Origin: RYN-433 sp036558265
Lineage (GTDB): Bacteria > Planctomycetota > Phycisphaerae > Tepidisphaerales > Tepidisphaeraceae
DNA length: 11,460 nucleotides
Direction: 5' to 3'
NCBI GenBank assembly: GCA_036558265.1
Contig: DATBFY010000384.1
Span: forward strand, 1 to 11,460
Part shown: positions 8,636-11,460 of the stretch, piece by piece
Layout: every line of letters begins with the position of its first letter
Position numbering within the stretch: position 1 is the first letter of the stretch
The notes under the pieces: model-generated
What the model was told of the DNA's origin: nothing
What the model saw: the letters and a program-made list of their open reading frames with translations, nothing else
Database searches by the model: none
Program-made: the position numbers and the translations under genes

Positions 8636-11416
8636 ATGCTCACCGAACCCCGTGCAGGTCGCCTCAGCTATGCCAGTTTGTTCCTCGTCGCGCTGGCGAC
8701 GCTGGCGTACGAGGTGCTGCTCACGCGCATCTTCAGCGTGACGATGTACTACCACTTCGCGTTCGTCGCGGTGTCGGTGGCGCTCTTCGGCATGACGCTG
8801 GGGGCGGTGGGGGTCTACCTGTTGCCGGGGCTCTTTGCTCCCGAGGTGGCCAAGCGCCGGATGGCGGTCGCCGCGCTTTTGTTCGGCATCACGACCGTCC
8901 TCACGTTCATCGCGCATCTCAAGCAGGAGTACGCGAGCCTCGCCAATCCGCGGACCGCGAGCCCATTGTCGTTCGCCGGCACCTACGCGCTGATCTCGAT
9001 TCCCTTCATCTTCAGCGGGATCGCGGTGTGTCTCGCGCTGACGCGCTTCCCGCGGCAGGTCAGCCGGCTCTACGCGGCGGACCTGGCCGGAGCGGCGATC
9101 GGGTGCGTGGTCTTCGTGATCGCGCTGCGGCTGTCGGACGGCCCGACCGCCGTCCTGATCGTGGCGACGCTGGCCGTCTTGGCGGGCGTCTGCGCCGCGG
9201 TGGACGCGCGAGCCCCCGGGTGGATCGCGCTGACGGGCGTCTTCTTCCTCGCGTCGATTGGTTTAACCGTGCTCAACGCCGTGCGGGTGGAGCGGCTGGA
9301 TGAGGCGCGGCTGGTCAACGTGCCGCACGCGGCGGACCTGGCGCTGCGGGGGCGATGGGTCAGCCCACCGCCGCCGGTGCGGATCGAGCACGCCAAGGGC
9401 TACGCCGAGCAGCCGGCCCTCTTCGAGCGGTGGAACTCCTTCTCCCGCATCCGCGTGCGCAAGGAATCCCCGTGGCTGGCGGAGGGTGAGCCGTCGGGCT
9501 GGGGCATGAGCCCGAAATACCTGGATGACCCCAACGTGCCGCACACCGCCCGCGAGTTGTTCATCAACATCGACTCGGGGGCCGGCACCTACATGACCCA
9601 CTTCGACAACCACGAGGCCTTGAACCTGCTCGACCAGGCCGAGGATCACGCGGCGCAGGAACTGTACTACGAGGACGAGGCCTTCAACGCGACCAAGGCC
9701 GGGAAGAACGACGAAGTCGATGCCAACCGCGCGCTGGCGGACGAGGAGCGGCAGGAGGTCGCGCGATTGCGCCACCAGGCCGTGCGCACGGCCGTCGCCG
9801 CCGCCACGGCCCAGGCGGGGTTCCTCAAGTACGACGTGACCAACTTCGCCCATTTCCTGCGCCCCGATTCGCGGGTGCTGGTCATCGGCTCGGGCGGGGG
9901 GCGGGATTTGCTCTCGGCGCTGGTGTTCAACCAGAAACAGGTCATCGGCGTGGAGATCAACGACGCGATCATCCGGGCGATGAAGGTCACCTTCGGGGCG
10001 TTCACCGGGCATCTCGACCGGCTGCCCAACGTCGAGATCGTGCACGATGAGGCCCGCTCGTACATCACGCGGATGAAGCCGTCGGACAAGGTGGACGTGA
10101 TCCAGATCTCGCTGATCGACACCTGGGCCGCCACCGCCGCCGGGGCGTTCGTGCTGTCGGAGAACTCGCTCTACACCACCGATGCCTGGCACGCGTTCCT
10201 GACCCATCTGACCGACCGCGGCGTGGTGACCGTTTCCCGCTGGTACCATCCGAAAAGCCCCGGCGAGACGCTGCGGATGATCTCGCTGGCCAACCAGGCG
10301 CTGCGGGATTTGGGCGTGACCGACCCGAGAAAGCACCTCCTGGTGGTCAAGCGCTTCCAGCCGCAGCAGAGCACGGACATCCCCAGCGTCGTCGCGACGA
10401 CGATCGTCAGCCGCACGCCGTTCTCGGAGGCCGATCTAACCTTGGCGGCCCAGCGGGCCAGGGAGATGGCCTTCGACCTGATCCTCACGCCCCGCTTCGC
10501 CGCGGATGATCAGCTCGCCGCGGTGGCGGATTCGAAGGACCCGTTCGCGACCGCCGCCGCCTTCCCGATCAACGTCGCCCCGCCGTCCGATGACAAGCCG
10601 TTCTTCTTCAACATGACCCGCATGCGGGATGCCTTCAACCCCGCGCGCTGGCAGGGGCAGGGGCACGATGTGAACCTGCGGGCCGTGCAGGTGGTGGCGG
10701 GGTTGCTCGTGTTCGTGATCGTGCTGACCGGCCTGACCGTGATCGTCCCGGTGCTCGCCAAGGCCGACCGGGCGTTGCTGGCCGAGAGCGGCGGGTTGTC
10801 ACTGTATTTCGTCGCGATCGGCCTCGCGTTCATCCTGGTGGAGATCAGCCAGATGCAGCGGCTGATCATCCTGCTGGGCCACCCGAGCTATTCGCTCTCG
10901 GTGGTCCTATTCGCGCTCCTGGTGTCCAGCGGCATCGGCAGTTTTTCCACGCGATCGGTGGATGGGGCGAACCTGTCGGCGTCGATCGGCCGGCGCCTGG
11001 CGCTGTTGCTCCTGATCCTGGTGCTGACGGGTTTGCTCACCCCCTGGGCGGTGCGCACCTGGGTGGCCTCGGCGACGACCGTGCGCATCGGCGTGGCGCT
11101 GTTGCTGTTAATGCCCGCCGGGTTCTTCATGGGGATGTGCTTCCCGCTGGGGATGAAGCTGGCCGCGGCGCGCGCGGCGGGCCGCGGCGGGGATCGCGGC
11201 GGCGAGGGGGGATTGACGGCCTGGCTCTGGGGCATCAACGGCGCGATGAGCGTGGTCGCCAGCGTCCTGGCCGTCGTGATCGCGATGAGCTACGGCATCT
11301 CCGCGAGCTGGTGGACCGGCGTCGCCTGCTACGCCGTGGCGTTGCTCGCCGCGCGCAGAGCATCGGCCACGGCTGGCCGTCCTGCGACCGTTGATCATGC
11401 CGCGGCGGTCGCGTAG
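8636..11416 (+). CDS. Multi-spanning membrane protein with spermidine-synthase-like (SAM-fold) domain
   Basis: This 926-residue inner-membrane protein has three parts. About seven hydrophobic segments lie between residues 10 and 225, starting with the family motif YEVLLTRIF (25-33). A soluble region of about residues 230-680 contains a Rossmann-type SAM-fold domain: VLVIGSGGGRD (414-424), GVEIN with Glu440, and DEARSYI with Asp471. About seven more helices follow from residue 684. I prefer the ATG at 8636: an in-frame TTG at 8600 lies against the upstream palindrome and has no binding site. The binding site here is also weak (GAAGG 14 bases upstream). Gapless alignment with the spermidine synthase DSTD motif places Ser492 where the catalytic Asp belongs and keeps Asp495, so aminopropyl transfer is doubtful. 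Residues about 326-395 look like an added charged helical stretch. Its function is unknown; membrane-linked methylation or ligand binding are guesses. Confidence 0.88.
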   Translation: MLTEPRAGRLSYASLFLVALATLAYEVLLTRIFSVTMYYHFAFVAVSVALFGMTLGAVGVYLLPGLFAPEVAKRRMAVAALLFGITTVLTFIAHLKQEYASLANPRTASPLSFAGTYALISIPFIFSGIAVCLALTRFPRQVSRLYAADLAGAAIGCVVFVIALRLSDGPTAVLIVATLAVLAGVCAAVDARAPGWIALTGVFFLASIGLTVLNAVRVERLDEARLVNVPHAADLALRGRWVSPPPPVRIEHAKGYAEQPALFERWNSFSRIRVRKESPWLAEGEPSGWGMSPKYLDDPNVPHTARELFINIDSGAGTYMTHFDNHEALNLLDQAEDHAAQELYYEDEAFNATKAGKNDEVDANRALADEERQEVARLRHQAVRTAVAAATAQAGFLKYDVTNFAHFLRPDSRVLVIGSGGGRDLLSALVFNQKQVIGVEINDAIIRAMKVTFGAFTGHLDRLPNVEIVHDEARSYITRMKPSDKVDVIQISLIDTWAATAAGAFVLSENSLYTTDAWHAFLTHLTDRGVVTVSRWYHPKSPGETLRMISLANQALRDLGVTDPRKHLLVVKRFQPQQSTDIPSVVATTIVSRTPFSEADLTLAAQRAREMAFDLILTPRFAADDQLAAVADSKDPFATAAAFPINVAPPSDDKPFFFNMTRMRDAFNPARWQGQGHDVNLRAVQVVAGLLVFVIVLTGLTVIVPVLAKADRALLAESGGLSLYFVAIGLAFILVEISQMQRLIILLGHPSYSLSVVLFALLVSSGIGSFSTRSVDGANLSASIGRRLALLLLILVLTGLLTPWAVRTWVASATTVRIGVALLLLMPAGFFMGMCFPLGMKLAAARAAGRGGDRGGEGGLTAWLWGINGAMSVVASVLAVVIAMSYGISASWWTGVACYAVALLAARRASATAGRPATVDHAAAVA

Positions 11417-11460
11417 GTCGGGGCGTGGGTGACAAGGGGACCCAAAGGACCAAAGAAGCA
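11417..11460. other. Short intergenic tail at the window edge
   Basis: These 44 bases follow the membrane-protein stop. They contain two adjacent near-copies, GACCCAAAG (11439-11447) and GACCAAAG (11448-11455), in purine-rich sequence. No gene, start or hairpin can be supported before the window ends. Confidence 0.35.

Noticed and set aside
9263..10336. Open frame of 357 codons antisense to the membrane protein gene
   Set aside because: It is a shadow frame in GC-rich sequence with no family features and lies wholly inside a supported gene.

Overview
The window is GC-rich, gene-dense bacterial DNA, and its gene content points to a planctomycete or a close PVC-superphylum relative. The evidence is an adjacent DUF1553 (PSD1) and DUF1501 gene pair, Tat-exported Gfo/Idh/MocA and DUF1501 proteins, an exported HEAT-repeat protein, and palindromic intergenic repeats. 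A Phycisphaerae-like lineage is plausible, but the sequence alone does not settle it.

Layout. Positions 1-3302 (+) hold the 3' part of a DUF1549/DUF1553-type surface or periplasmic protein, then a DUF1501 protein with a Tat signal. They are separated by 171 bases that contain a nested palindromic repeat. After a short convergent junction, positions 3416-6969 (-) form a two-gene unit. Its upstream gene is a Tat-exported Gfo/Idh/MocA oxidoreductase, and its downstream gene is a HEAT-repeat protein with a Sec-type signal peptide. A 226-base divergent intergenic region follows. Seryl-tRNA synthetase (serS, 7196-8524, +) is the one clear housekeeping gene. Beyond a 26-bp-stem palindrome lies a 926-residue membrane protein (8636-11416, +) with a spermidine-synthase-like domain between two blocks of transmembrane helices. 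The last 44 bases hold no recognisable gene.

How they may work together. The DUF1553/DUF1501 pair recurs in planctomycetes as an exported, often cytochrome-linked, system of unknown function, frequently discussed with polysaccharide breakdown. The Gfo/Idh and HEAT pair also looks exported and could belong to periplasmic sugar oxidation, but no substrate can be read from the sequence. serS and the membrane protein seem unrelated to these.

I do not see an obviously new multi-gene system such as a defence island, biosynthetic cluster, CRISPR array or mobile element. The most interesting points are the spermidine-synthase-like membrane protein, which has Ser where the catalytic Asp is expected and a long charged insertion, and the two different palindromic intergenic repeats.
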